Source: an uncultured beta proteobacterium
Lineage (GTDB): Bacteria; Pseudomonadota; Gammaproteobacteria; Burkholderiales; Burkholderiaceae_C
DNA: 64,000 bases
Reading direction: 5' to 3'
NCBI GenBank assembly: GCA_903876735.1
Contig: CAIRAW010000055.1
Coordinates: forward strand, 1-64,000
In this document: positions 27,716-37,470 of the stretch, in pieces
How the letters are laid out: each line of letters opens with the position of its first letter
Numbering within the stretch: the stretch's first letter is position 1
The notes under the pieces: generated by a model
What the model was told of the DNA's origin: nothing
Database searches by the model: none
Seen by the model: the letters and a program-made list of their open reading frames with translations, nothing else
Translations under genes and position numbers: made by a program

Positions 27716-28136
27716 GTGAGCCCGTGCCACCCGAACAGGTTTTCGGCTGGCCGGTGCGCGTCTACTGGGAAGACACCGACGCCGGTGGCATCGTGTTCTA
27801 CGCCAACTACCTCAAGTACTTCGAGCGCTCCCGCACCGAGTGGCTGCGCGCCCTGGGCATTGAGCAGGGCGCGCTGCGCAACAGCAGCGGCGGCATGTTC
27901 GTCGTCAGCGAAGCGCAGGTCCGCTACCTGCAACCGGCGCGCCTGGACGACGAACTTATTGTTACCGCCCGGCCGACAGAGACCGGCCGCGCATCGCTGA
28001 CAATACAGCAGCAGGCATGGTTGAAAGCCGACAGCGGCAACCGCCTGCTGTGCGAGGCCAGCATCCGCATCGGCTGGGTCGATGCCACGACTTACCGGCC
28101 AGCGCGAATTCCGCAGACCCTTCTGGAAATCCTGAA

Positions 28137-28140
<4 letters not shown>
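27712..28140 (+). CDS. ybgC: Acyl-CoA thioesterase YbgC (Tol-Pal associated)
   Basis: This hot-dog fold thioesterase has the 4-hydroxybenzoyl-CoA thioesterase signature YWEDTDAGGIVFYANYLKYFERSRTEWL, with the catalytic aspartate in DTDAGG. In proteobacteria ybgC is fused operonically to tol genes and may act on acyl-ACP or acyl-CoA linked to envelope lipid. The 142 residues are normal. It overlaps tolQ by ATGA. Confidence 0.94.
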
Positions 28141-28829
<689 letters not shown>

Positions 28830-28843
28830 CAGGGAGACCCAGC

Positions 28844-29266
28844 ATGCCCTCACTGGTCAGCCGCGGACGCGGTCGGCGCACCATCAACGAGATCAACATG
28901 GTGCCCTTCATTGATGTGATGCTGGTGCTGCTCATCATCTTCATGGTGACCGCGCCCCTGATCACGCCGAGCGTGATCGACCTGCCCAGCATCGGCAAGG
29001 CCAAGAAGCAGCCCGATCAGGTGATCCAGATCGTGATCGGCAAGGATGAAGCGCTGCAGATCAAGTTGCAGGAGAAGACCAGCGTGGTGGGCCTGAAGGA
29101 ACTCGCCGATGTCGTGCAGCAAGCGCAAAGCGGGCAGCCCAATTCGGCTGTGGTCATCAGCGCCGACAAGACCATCCAATACCAGGCCGTCGTCAAGGTC
29201 ATGGACACGCTGCAGCGCGCCGGCGTCCAGCGCATCGGTCTGTCGGTGCAACTGGCCAACCCCTGA
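28844..29266 (+). CDS. tolR: Tol-Pal system protein TolR
   Basis: TolR is the ExbD-like partner of TolQ. Its single transmembrane segment carries the proton-relay aspartate in INEINMVPFIDVMLVLLIIFMVTAPL. The periplasmic domain follows, with VVISADKTIQYQAVVKVMDTLQRAGVQRIGL, the typical ExbD ending. The 140 residues match the family. GGGAGA precedes the ATG at a good distance. Confidence 0.96.
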   Translation: MPSLVSRGRGRRTINEINMVPFIDVMLVLLIIFMVTAPLITPSVIDLPSIGKAKKQPDQVIQIVIGKDEALQIKLQEKTSVVGLKELADVVQQAQSGQPNSAVVISADKTIQYQAVVKVMDTLQRAGVQRIGLSVQLANP

Positions 29267-29279
29267 TCACGGGACGGCA

Positions 29280-30164
29280 ATGAGCGCACTGACTGCCAAC
29301 GATCGCCTTGAATTCGGCCCGCCGCCGATACCGGGCTCCTTGCGCTCATTCGCGCTGGCCGTGCTGGCCCACGCTTTTTTGGTAGCAGCCTTGACCTGGG
29401 GCGTGCACTGGCGCAACGACAGCGTGACCGTCATGGCCGAAGCCGAGTTGTGGTCGGCCGTGCCGCAGCAAGCCGCCCCCAGATTGGTCGAAGTCGCGCC
29501 CGAGCCACCGGCGCCGCCACCACCCCCAGTCGCAGCGCCGGTCGAAACGCCAAAGCCGGCTGAGGTTGACATCGCGCTGGAGCGCGAAAAGCTGCGGCTC
29601 AAAAAGGAAAAGCTGGACAAGCTCGCGCTGGAAAAGCAGCAGCTCAAGAATGAAAAGCTCGAGCGCGACAAGCTGCGCCTGAAAAACGAAAAGCTGGCGC
29701 TGGAGAAGAAGCGGCTGCAGGACAAGCAGGCGGCGTTGGAGAAACAACGCAAGGACGCGCAGCAGGCACAGCAGGATGCCAAGCGGCTCGAAGGCATGCG
29801 CCAGGAAAATCTCAAGCGCATCAGCGGCTTGGCCGGCGCCACCGGCGCCGAGGGCTCAAACGGAACGGCGCTGAAGTCGTCTGGACCATCGGCCAGCTAC
29901 GCCGGGAAGATTGTTGAACGGATCAAAGCCAACACCAAATTCGCAGACCCGAATGCAGGCAGGCCGACGGTCAAAGTGATGGTTCGAGTGACCAACGGTG
30001 GCTCGATTCTGAGCCGCGTCATCGTCACCCCTAGCGGCAACAAAGCATGGGATGACGCGGTTCTACGCGCCATTGACAAGATCGACCCACTGCCGCGCGA
30101 CACCGATGGCACTATTCCTGGGATTGTTGTCCGCGAAGGGCTGGAGCTGACCGTCAGTCTGTGA
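29280..30164 (+). CDS. tolA: Tol-Pal system protein TolA
   Basis: TolA spans the periplasm between TolQR and the outer membrane. A transmembrane anchor (SFALAVLAHAFLVAALTWGVHW, about 23-44) is followed by a Pro-rich stretch (APPPPPVAAPVETPKP). Next is a long charged coiled coil (about 100-185) built from repeats like LRLKKEKLDKLALEKQQLKNEK. The globular C-terminal domain (about 200-294) has the TonB-like AGKIVERIKANTKF and VKVMVRVTNGGSILS. It is 294 residues. tolB and pal, which usually follow tolA, are not next to it; dnaE on the other strand comes next. Confidence 0.94.
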   Translation: MSALTANDRLEFGPPPIPGSLRSFALAVLAHAFLVAALTWGVHWRNDSVTVMAEAELWSAVPQQAAPRLVEVAPEPPAPPPPPVAAPVETPKPAEVDIALEREKLRLKKEKLDKLALEKQQLKNEKLERDKLRLKNEKLALEKKRLQDKQAALEKQRKDAQQAQQDAKRLEGMRQENLKRISGLAGATGAEGSNGTALKSSGPSASYAGKIVERIKANTKFADPNAGRPTVKVMVRVTNGGSILSRVIVTPSGNKAWDDAVLRAIDKIDPLPRDTDGTIPGIVVREGLELTVSL

Positions 30165-30195
30165 GGCTTTTCAACGAGGGCGCCATCACCCAACT

Positions 30196-30249
30196 GTCAT
30201 CCCGGACCTGATCCGGGATCCATGGATTGCGGATCAAGTCCGCAATGAC
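30196..30249. repeat. Dispersed repeat with two hairpins, GTCAT...ATGAC ends
   Basis: The element starts GTCATCCCGGACCTGATCCG and ends CCGCAATGAC. It contains two stems: CCCGGA/TCCGGG, and ATTGCGGA/TCCGCAAT flanking TCAAG. Related pieces recur at 45819-45875, 48548-48580 and 62237-62373, so it is a dispersed repeat. Similar palindromic repeats are common in alpha- and betaproteobacterial intergenic DNA. It lies between tolA and dnaE. Confidence 0.6.
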
Positions 30250-30281
30250 AACCCTGTGGTCCTTCACCACGCGGGCACCTT

Positions 30282-33200
30282 TCACTCGTAAACGATCTCG
30301 GCCTTGCCTGAATCGGCCTGCACGCGCCAGCCCGCCAGCGCCGCGTTGGTCGGGAAGAAGCGGTAGGCCTCACCGAGTTGCAGTTCGGCCGAGGCCGCAG
30401 CGCCTGGCACCTGGCGCGCCAAGGCCAGGCGCACCGCCAGTCCGCGCACCAGTTCGCCCTGTTCGCTTACTTCGCGCCGGGCCGGAAACTCACTGATCAT
30501 GCGCGCCACATCAGGCGCCTTGCCGTTGACCGCCACACGCAGGAACTTGCCAAAGCGGCAACGCGCCTGCTCCAGGTCCCAGATCTGGGTCACCGTCAGT
30601 TGCATGCCGCCCGAGAAACGGTCGGGCTGCAGCTTGCCCATGACGATCACCAGTTCATCGTCCTTGAACAAAAGCCGGTTGGCGTTGACCATGGCCTCGT
30701 CCGCACGCGCTTCGATGACGCCCGACTTGTCGTCAAGCTTGAACAACGCGAGCTTGCCGCGCTGGCCATTGATGACGCGAAAGTCATTGATGATGCCAGC
30801 CAGCAACTGCGGCTCGCGCGTGTCGATCAGGTCATCAATCTGGCGCTTGACGAATCGGCGCACCTCAAGCGCCACTTCATCAAACAGATGGCCCGACAGA
30901 TAAAAACCGACCGCCGTCTTCTCGTAGGTCAGCTGCTCCTTGACGCCCCAGGGCGTGGCCTGCACCAGTTCGGGTTCCTGCGTGCTTGAGCCATGGTCGT
31001 CGGCACCGCCCATATCAAACAGCCCACCCTGATTCGCGTTGGCCAGCGCTGCCGCACCGAAATCAAAAGCGCGCTCGAGTGAGGCCAGCAGGCTGGCGCG
31101 GTTGCGCTGGATCGAATCGAAAGCGCCGGCCTTGATCAGGGCCTCGACCGTGCGCTTGTTGATGCGACTGCGGTCGACCCGGACACAAAAATCAAACAGG
31201 CTCTTGAACGGGCCGACCTCGGCGCCCGCCGGTCCGACACCGCGACCTTCGCGCGCCGCCACGATCGCCTCGATCGCCTGCGCACCTGAACCCTTGATGG
31301 CGCTCAGGCCGTAGCGGATCTGCTTGTCAGAGATCGGCTCGAAGCGGCCAAAGCCCCGGTTCACATCGGGCGGCTCGAAGCTCAGGCCCATCTTGATGGC
31401 GTCTTCGAACAACACCTTGAGCTTGTCGGTGTCGTCCATTTCCACGGTCATGTTGGCGCAGAAAAACTCGGCTGTGTAATGCACCTTGAGCCAGGCCGTG
31501 TGATAGGCCAGCAGCGCATAGGCGGCCGAGTGCGATTTGTTGAAGCCATAGCCGGCAAACTTCTCCATGTCGTCGAACACGGCGTCGGCCTTCTCGGCCG
31601 CAATCCCCTTCTGGCCGGCGCCATCGCGAAAGATCTTGCGGTGCCGCGCCATCTCGTCGGCATCCTTCTTGCCCATGGCGCGGCGCAGCAGATCGGCGCC
31701 ACCGAGCGAGTAACCGCCCAGGATCTGCGCCATCTGCATCACCTGTTCCTGGTAGATCATCACGCCGTAGGTCTCGGACAGAATCGAGGCCACGCGCGGG
31801 TCCGGGTACACCACCTCCTCACGCCCGGCCTTGCGCGCCAGGTAGGTCGGAATCAGGTCCATCGGACCGGGCCGGTACAAGGCGTTCATGGCAATCAGGT
31901 CTTCCAGACGCGTTGGCTTGGCATCTTTGAGCAGGCCCTGCATGCCGCGGCTTTCAAACTGGAACACGGCTTCAGTCTTGCCGTCGGAAAACAGTTGGTA
32001 GACCTTGGCGTCGTCAAGCGGCAGGTTCTCAAAGGCAAAGTTTTCCTGCCCCGGATGCCGGCGCATGATGAACTCGCGCGCGATCTCCAGGATGGTCAGC
32101 GTGGCCAGGCCCAAGAAGTCGAACTTCACCAGGCCGATCGCTTCGACATCGTTCTTGTCGAACTGGCTCACCGCCGAGTCACTGCCGGGCTGCTGGTAGA
32201 GCGGACAGAAATCGGTCAGCTTGCCCGGTGCAATCAGCACGCCGCCGGCGTGCATGCCGACGTTACGCGTCATGCCCTCGAGCTTGCGCGCCAACTCCAG
32301 CAAGGTGCGGACATCCTCCTCTTTGCTCTCGCGCTCGGCCAGCAGCGGCTCGGCCTCGCTGGCATAAATCGTCTTGTCATCCTTGGGCCTGTCGGCTGGC
32401 GGCAGTTGCAGGCTGACGCTGGTGCCGGGCTTGTTCGGAATCAGCTTGCTGATGCCGTCGCAAAAGGTGTAGCTCATGTCGAGCACACGGCCCACATCGC
32501 GCACGGCAGCGCGCGCCGCCATGGTGCCAAAAGTGACGATCTGGCTGACACAGTCCTTGCCGTATTTGAGCTTGACGTAGTCGATCACGCGGTCCCGGTT
32601 GCCCTGGCAGAAGTCGATGTCGAAGTCGGGCATCGAAACCCGCTCGGGGTTCAGGAAGCGCTCAAACAGCAGGTTGTATTGCAGCGGGTCCAGATCGGTG
32701 ATCTTGAGCGAGTAGGCAACTAGCGAACCTGCGCCGGAGCCGCGCCCGGGGCCAACCGGGCAGCCATTGTTCTTGGCCCAGTTGATGAAGTCGCCAACGA
32801 TCAGAAAGTAGCCCGGAAAGCCCATCTTCAGAATGGTGCCGATCTCGAATTCCAGGCGCTCGACATAGCGCGCCCGTTCGCGCTCACGCTGCGCCTCGTC
32901 CCGGTACAGATGCGCCAGTCGCTCATTGAGTCCGGCGTGCGAGGCGTAACGGAAATACTCCTCGGGTGTCAGGCGCCGACCCTCGACTTCGGGTGTCGGA
33001 AAATCGGGCAACTGCGGCTTGCCCAGGTCCAGCGTCAGGTTGCAGCGCCGCGCGATTTCCAGGGTGTTGGTCAGCGCGGATGGCAGATCGGCAAACAGCG
33101 CCTGCATCTGCGCCGCCGACTTGAAGTACTGCTCGCGCGTAAAGCGGCGCACGCGGCGCTGGTTGCCCAGAATTTCGCCCTCGGCAATGCAGACACGTGC

Positions 33201-33833
33201 CTCATGGGCTTCAAAATCATCGGCCAGAGTGAACTGCACCGGATGCGTGGCCACCACCGGCAGGCCCAGACGCGCCGCCAGTTGCACGGCAGCCATCACA
33301 TGGGTTTCGTCATCGGCGCGTCCGGCACGCTGCAATTCGATGTAGAAGCGGTGCGCAAAAATGCTGCCCAGTTGCAGCGCCACATCGGCCGCACGCTGGG
33401 CGTCGCCCTGCACCAGCGCCTGCCCGACCGGGCCGCTCTGCGCGCCTGACAGGGCGATCAGCCCTGCGCCGAGTTCCTTGAGCCAGTCCAGCCGCAGACA
33501 GGCCTGCGCTGCACCCGCATTGCGGGTCCAGGCACGCGCCAGCAACTCGGACAGGTTCAGATAACCCTGTCGGTTTTGCACCAGCAGGACCAGGCGAGAC
33601 AGGGTTGCCGCGTCCTGACCCAGGCCCTCAAGCCAGACCTCGGCGCCAATCAGTGGCTTGACGCCGCGCTTGCGCGCCGCCTTGTAGAACTTGATGGTGC
33701 CAAACAGATTGCTCAGGTCGGTAATGGCCAAAGCCGGCTGGCCGTCGGCCGCCGCGCAGCGCACGATCTCGTCGATGCGGTTGGTGCCGTCGACGACGGA
33801 AAATTCGGTGTGCAAACGCAGATGGACAAACAT
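30282..33833 (-). CDS. dnaE: DNA polymerase III alpha subunit
   Basis: This is the main replicative polymerase catalytic subunit. The PHP domain at the N-terminus has FVHLRLHTEFSVVDGTNRIDE. The polymerase palm has PGRGSGAGSLVAYSLKITDLDPL and the catalytic aspartates in PDFDIDFCQGNR (about residue 400). The thumb/finger region includes GVMIYQEQVMQMAQILGGYSLGGADLLRRAMGKK. An OB-fold with a DNA-binding tail closes the 1183-residue protein. Length is normal for the DnaE1 type. It is convergent with tolA. Confidence 0.97.
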   Translation of the reverse strand: MFVHLRLHTEFSVVDGTNRIDEIVRCAAADGQPALAITDLSNLFGTIKFYKAARKRGVKPLIGAEVWLEGLGQDAATLSRLVLLVQNRQGYLNLSELLARAWTRNAGAAQACLRLDWLKELGAGLIALSGAQSGPVGQALVQGDAQRAADVALQLGSIFAHRFYIELQRAGRADDETHVMAAVQLAARLGLPVVATHPVQFTLADDFEAHEARVCIAEGEILGNQRRVRRFTREQYFKSAAQMQALFADLPSALTNTLEIARRCNLTLDLGKPQLPDFPTPEVEGRRLTPEEYFRYASHAGLNERLAHLYRDEAQRERERARYVERLEFEIGTILKMGFPGYFLIVGDFINWAKNNGCPVGPGRGSGAGSLVAYSLKITDLDPLQYNLLFERFLNPERVSMPDFDIDFCQGNRDRVIDYVKLKYGKDCVSQIVTFGTMAARAAVRDVGRVLDMSYTFCDGISKLIPNKPGTSVSLQLPPADRPKDDKTIYASEAEPLLAERESKEEDVRTLLELARKLEGMTRNVGMHAGGVLIAPGKLTDFCPLYQQPGSDSAVSQFDKNDVEAIGLVKFDFLGLATLTILEIAREFIMRRHPGQENFAFENLPLDDAKVYQLFSDGKTEAVFQFESRGMQGLLKDAKPTRLEDLIAMNALYRPGPMDLIPTYLARKAGREEVVYPDPRVASILSETYGVMIYQEQVMQMAQILGGYSLGGADLLRRAMGKKDADEMARHRKIFRDGAGQKGIAAEKADAVFDDMEKFAGYGFNKSHSAAYALLAYHTAWLKVHYTAEFFCANMTVEMDDTDKLKVLFEDAIKMGLSFEPPDVNRGFGRFEPISDKQIRYGLSAIKGSGAQAIEAIVAAREGRGVGPAGAEVGPFKSLFDFCVRVDRSRINKRTVEALIKAGAFDSIQRNRASLLASLERAFDFGAAALANANQGGLFDMGGADDHGSSTQEPELVQATPWGVKEQLTYEKTAVGFYLSGHLFDEVALEVRRFVKRQIDDLIDTREPQLLAGIINDFRVINGQRGKLALFKLDDKSGVIEARADEAMVNANRLLFKDDELVIVMGKLQPDRFSGGMQLTVTQIWDLEQARCRFGKFLRVAVNGKAPDVARMISEFPARREVSEQGELVRGLAVRLALARQVPGAAASAELQLGEAYRFFPTNAALAGWRVQADSGKAEIVYE

Positions 33834-33900
33834 GTCTGCATTCTAATTTGCTGCGCCGCACCGGGTGGCACGCCGGGCAACGGGGTCCTCCCAAGTAATT

Positions 33901-33925
33901 CCACTAGAAATTGCCATTTCAGTGG
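33901..33925. promoter_or_regulatory. Inverted repeat between dnaE and response regulator
   Basis: CCACTAGAAAT and ATTTCAGTGG pair over ten bases with a single bulged A and a TGCC loop. The gap is the shared upstream region of the divergent dnaE and response-regulator genes. A TACAAT box at 33939-33944 just downstream may be a -10. The repeat could be an operator for the regulator next to it; this is a guess. Confidence 0.3.
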
Positions 33926-33968
33926 CGCGGCGACGGCATACAATAGTCAAAATTACAAGGTAAAAATC

Positions 33969-34616
33969 GTGAAGATTCTTGTTGTCGATGATCATGCGCT
34001 GGTGAGGGAAGGTCTGCACCAGGTTCTCAAGGGACTCGATGAGCAGATTGAGGTGCTGGAGGCCGGGCACTGCGCCGCTGCTTTTGAGCTCGCCGACCGC
34101 CACGACGATATTGATCTGGTGCTGCTCGATTACCAGTTGCCTGACATGAACGGGATCGATGCGCTCGATGTGTTTGGCGAAAAACATCCGGAACTGCCGG
34201 TCGTCATGCTGTCGGGCGCCAGCAACCGGCAAATGATGCGTCAGGCCATGGACAAAGGCGCGGCCGGTTTTCTGACCAAGACCGGACCGAGTCAGGACAT
34301 GCTGACGGCCCTGCGCAATGTTCTGGCCGGCGAAGTCCATATCCCTCCCGAACTGCTGCTCTACGGCGACATGGCGGACGACCCGGACCCCTCGGTCGAG
34401 CGCCCGCACCAGCTAACACCGCGTCAGGAACAAGTCCTGTCCATGCTGCTCGACGGCTACTCGACCCGCGACATCAGCCAGAAGTTGTTTCTGGCAGAGG
34501 AAACGACCAAAACGCACGTCAGTGCGATCATTCGGGCCTTTGGCGTAAAAACGCGCCTGCAGGCGGTTCTGGCGGCCGAGCGTTTCGGCTACGGCAAGGC
34601 GGAGCCCTCGGCCTGA
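33969..34616 (+). CDS. LuxR-family response regulator
   Basis: A receiver domain (about 1-118) starts MKILVVDDHALVREGL with acidic pair D7/D8, phosphoacceptor D54 in VLLDYQLPDMNG, and conserved Ser and Lys in MLSGASN and FLTKTG. A LuxR-type helix-turn-helix is at about 148-205 (LTPRQEQVLSMLLDGYSTRDISQKLFLAEETTKTHVSAII). The chosen GTG start follows AAGG about 10 bases upstream; earlier frame codons run into the intergenic region. The reading frame overlaps the convergent kinase gene by 28 bases. It is the likely partner of that kinase and would control nearby genes. Confidence 0.93.
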   Translation: MKILVVDDHALVREGLHQVLKGLDEQIEVLEAGHCAAAFELADRHDDIDLVLLDYQLPDMNGIDALDVFGEKHPELPVVMLSGASNRQMMRQAMDKGAAGFLTKTGPSQDMLTALRNVLAGEVHIPPELLLYGDMADDPDPSVERPHQLTPRQEQVLSMLLDGYSTRDISQKLFLAEETTKTHVSAIIRAFGVKTRLQAVLAAERFGYGKAEPSA

Positions 34617-36532
34617 CGGTCAGGCACCAGTCGGCGCAACAGGCTGCGCAGTTTGGCCGGACGCACCGGCTTGTGCAGCAGGCTCAAACCCGCTTCCTTG
34701 GCCTCCTGCATCAGACCCGGATCGGTGTCGCCGCTGACAAGGCAGGCGGGAACGGCGCATCCGGCTCTGGCACGCAGCCTGGCAATCACGTCGATACCGT
34801 TTTCACCATAGGGCATGCGGTAATCGCTAACAATGACATCAGGCTTGACGCCGTCATCCCAATGCGCCAGCGCCGCCGACAGGCCACTGGCCTCGGCCAC
34901 CACGCAACCCCAGGATCGCAACAGACTGCCCACCGCCTCCCGCGCCAGGGCATCGTCCTCCACCAGCATGACACGCAGGCCCGCAAGGTTGTCCGCAGCG
35001 CGATCGCGCTGCGCGCCGCGCCGCTCCATCATGGCATCGCCTGGCGCCAATGGCACCTCGATGCCAAACCGTGTGCCGACACCGGGACGTGACTTCAACT
35101 GCAAGCGGTGTTCGAGCAGTTTGGCTGCGCGCTCAACGATGTTGAGCCCCAAGCCCAGACCGTTGCCACTGTCCCGCTCCGGGTTGCCAACCTGATAAAA
35201 CTCCCCAAAAATCGCCTCGTGGTGTTCTGGCGCAATGCCGATGCCGCTGTCCCAGACTTCAACGCGCACATGCTTCCCATCCGCGCAAGGCCGGCAGGCC
35301 AGCAAGACGCCGCCCCGGTGCGTATACCGCATGGCATTGCTCAGAAGATTCAACAAAATACGGTGCAGCAAGGCCGGATCGCTCAGGACCCCGACCCCGG
35401 TCGGGCGGACCCGAAAACGCAGGCCTTTCTCGGACGCGACCACAGACAATTCGGTCTGCAACTGCACAAAGATGTCGCTCAGCGCGAACGCACGCCGTCG
35501 AACCTGCATGGCGCCGGCATCGAAGCGGAAAACATCAAGCAGGCCATCGAGCAGGTCCTGCATGGCCTGCACCGAACTTTCCAGGCTCTTGATCAATTGC
35601 TGGTTTTCCGGAGGCTGTGGCGATTGCACCAGTCGCGCCACGAACATGCCCAGAGCGTGGGTGGGCTGGCGCAGATCATGGCTGGCCGCTGCCAAAAAAC
35701 GCGATTTGGCCCGTGTTGCCAGTTCGGCCTCTTCCATCTTCTGGCGCGAAACGAGGGTCGCCTCGGCTACGCGCAGTTCGAGTTCGTCGCGGTTCGACTC
35801 CAGATGCGCGACCATCTGGTTAAGACCCTCATGCACCTCGCGCAGCGGGTCATCCACCAGCAGCGGCAAGCGCAGCGACAACTGGTTCTGCCCAATCAGC
35901 TCAATCGAGCGCGAAAGCCGCGCAATCGGGTAGGTCACGCGCCGACTCAGTCGCAGCGCCAGCACGGCGCCAAGCAACAAGCAAGCCAGCGTCACGCCCA
36001 GGCCCAGCAGCAGAATCCGGCGCTGGTGCTGCAACATCGCGTCCTGCGACAGTTCCATCAGCACATAGCCCAGCAGTTGCGGTGCAGCAGATGATTCCAG
36101 CACCTTGCTTTCATAGATGTCCTGGCCAACCAATTGGCGCGCCGTGACCGATTGCGATATGAATTTCAGGCTGTTTGCCCGGTCCACCTTCTCGAACGGC
36201 TGGGCACTCAAAGCGGGCAGTTTTTGGAAGCTGGGTTTGCCGGCGCTGGCAAGCACTTGGCCGTAGGCATTCACAATCACCACCGAGCGCACGTCAGACT
36301 CGTGCATTGCGCCCTGGGCAAAGCTCTGCAGTTGGGCCGCATTGGACGAAAAAAGTGCGTATTCGCTGGCCGAAGCTAGCTGGTGCAGCAGCGAGCGGCC
36401 TCTGCGACTGTTGTATTGATCACTGTCGTCGAACGTGACCAGAACAAAAATGCCGGCGAGCAGCAGCGAGACCAGCGTCAGCGGCAACAGCGACGCCAGC
36501 AAGATCCGAAACTCAAAGCTGTTGGTTTTCAT
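34589..36532 (-). CDS. Hybrid sensor histidine kinase/response regulator
   Basis: Domain order: transmembrane segment (10-34), a periplasmic loop of about 130 residues (35-170), second transmembrane segment (172-194) and HAMP (195-247). A HisKA domain follows with H285 in AAASHDLRQPTHALGM, then HATPase (N-box LLNLLSNAMRY 393-403, G1 DSGIGI 428-433, G2 GNGLGLGLNIV). A C-terminal receiver has D570 in IVSDYRMPYG. The SHDLRQP H-box is of the kind seen in large multi-domain kinases. The ATGA overlap with the upstream gene suggests the kinase is co-made with a periplasmic binding protein. Its target is probably the facing LuxR regulator. Input signal unknown. Confidence 0.93.
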   Translation of the reverse strand: MKTNSFEFRILLASLLPLTLVSLLLAGIFVLVTFDDSDQYNSRRGRSLLHQLASASEYALFSSNAAQLQSFAQGAMHESDVRSVVIVNAYGQVLASAGKPSFQKLPALSAQPFEKVDRANSLKFISQSVTARQLVGQDIYESKVLESSAAPQLLGYVLMELSQDAMLQHQRRILLLGLGVTLACLLLGAVLALRLSRRVTYPIARLSRSIELIGQNQLSLRLPLLVDDPLREVHEGLNQMVAHLESNRDELELRVAEATLVSRQKMEEAELATRAKSRFLAAASHDLRQPTHALGMFVARLVQSPQPPENQQLIKSLESSVQAMQDLLDGLLDVFRFDAGAMQVRRRAFALSDIFVQLQTELSVVASEKGLRFRVRPTGVGVLSDPALLHRILLNLLSNAMRYTHRGGVLLACRPCADGKHVRVEVWDSGIGIAPEHHEAIFGEFYQVGNPERDSGNGLGLGLNIVERAAKLLEHRLQLKSRPGVGTRFGIEVPLAPGDAMMERRGAQRDRAADNLAGLRVMLVEDDALAREAVGSLLRSWGCVVAEASGLSAALAHWDDGVKPDVIVSDYRMPYGENGIDVIARLRARAGCAVPACLVSGDTDPGLMQEAKEAGLSLLHKPVRPAKLRSLLRRLVPDRQAEGSALP

Positions 36533-37461
36533 GGTGCACCCTCGTCGCGGCGCAATTGTTCGCGCAAGGCCGTTGCATCGAGTTTCAAGCCCAGCGCGCG
36601 AGCCACCGGCTGGTTCACCAGCAGTTCGAAATCCTGTGCGTACAAGGGCGCCGCTGCCAGCTCTTTTCCCTGCAGCACGCCATGGGCCAGGCGTCCGGCC
36701 TGCACGCCGAGTTGCGTCGGCGTTACATACAGGGACAGCGCGGCACCGGCCCTTGCATAGGCGGGTGAAAAAGCCAGCAAGGGCACCTTGGCACGCACCG
36801 AGGCCAGCAGGATATTCTGGATATTGCTGCTGTTGTAAATTGCCGAGTCAGGCACTGCCAGCAACAGATCGGACTGTTGCAGCACCTGACGGAGCGCTGG
36901 AAACAGCGCTTCGTCCGATCCGACCTTGGCCTCCACCAATTCCAGTTGCCGTGACCGCGCCAGCGATCGCAAGGCCGGCGCAGCCGCGATCGACTCCGGC
37001 CCCCAGAGCACACCCACGCGTTGCGCCGCTGGCATGGCCAGGCGGATCAGGTTGAGCTGACGCAGCACCGGTTGGTCCAGAAAAACCGCACTCAATTGCG
37101 CGCCGGCTTTGCGCCCGGTGGCCGCCAGGGTGCGCTCAAAACTGGCACGCGGTAACAGCGTGCACAGGAGCGGTGCCGGCAACTCCGAGCGTGCCAGCAA
37201 TTCGGCCGCCTGTGCGCCCAGTGCCACAAACAAGCCGGGTTTCAAGTTGCTCGCGCCAGACCACTCAGCCGCCGGGATGACCTGCACCTGCTGGCGCGCC
37301 AGCCCGCCTTTTTCAAGCTGGTTCGTGAGCGCCTCGGCCGCTTCAACATAGGCCGCACTGCGCTCGCTGCTCACGACCACCACCGTCGCCGCCTGCGCCA
37401 GCACGGCACCAGACAGCAGCAGGCAAAGGCCCAGAATCAGACGGCACGAACGCTGCAGCAT
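36529..37461 (-). CDS. Periplasmic ABC_sub_bind family protein
   Basis: A signal peptide (LILGLCLLLSGAVLAQA) is followed by a substrate-binding-like fold of the ABC_sub_bind group (PF04392). Features are VALGAQAAELL, PAPLLCTLLPRASFERTL, QRVGVLWGPESIAA and LLLAVPDSAIYNSSNIQNILLASVRAKVPLLAFSPAYARAGAALSLYVTPTQLG. This family is often encoded next to sensor kinases rather than ABC permeases, and no ATPase or permease is near. It could deliver a ligand signal to the kinase encoded just downstream. The ATG start was preferred to a TTG one codon upstream. 310 residues. Confidence 0.85.
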   Translation of the reverse strand: MLQRSCRLILGLCLLLSGAVLAQAATVVVVSSERSAAYVEAAEALTNQLEKGGLARQQVQVIPAAEWSGASNLKPGLFVALGAQAAELLARSELPAPLLCTLLPRASFERTLAATGRKAGAQLSAVFLDQPVLRQLNLIRLAMPAAQRVGVLWGPESIAAAPALRSLARSRQLELVEAKVGSDEALFPALRQVLQQSDLLLAVPDSAIYNSSNIQNILLASVRAKVPLLAFSPAYARAGAALSLYVTPTQLGVQAGRLAHGVLQGKELAAAPLYAQDFELLVNQPVARALGLKLDATALREQLRRDEGAP

Positions 37462-37470
37462 CAACTCGGC

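Noticed and set aside
31479..32723. 414-codon frame opposite dnaE
   Set aside because: DnaE motifs run through the entire region on the other strand.
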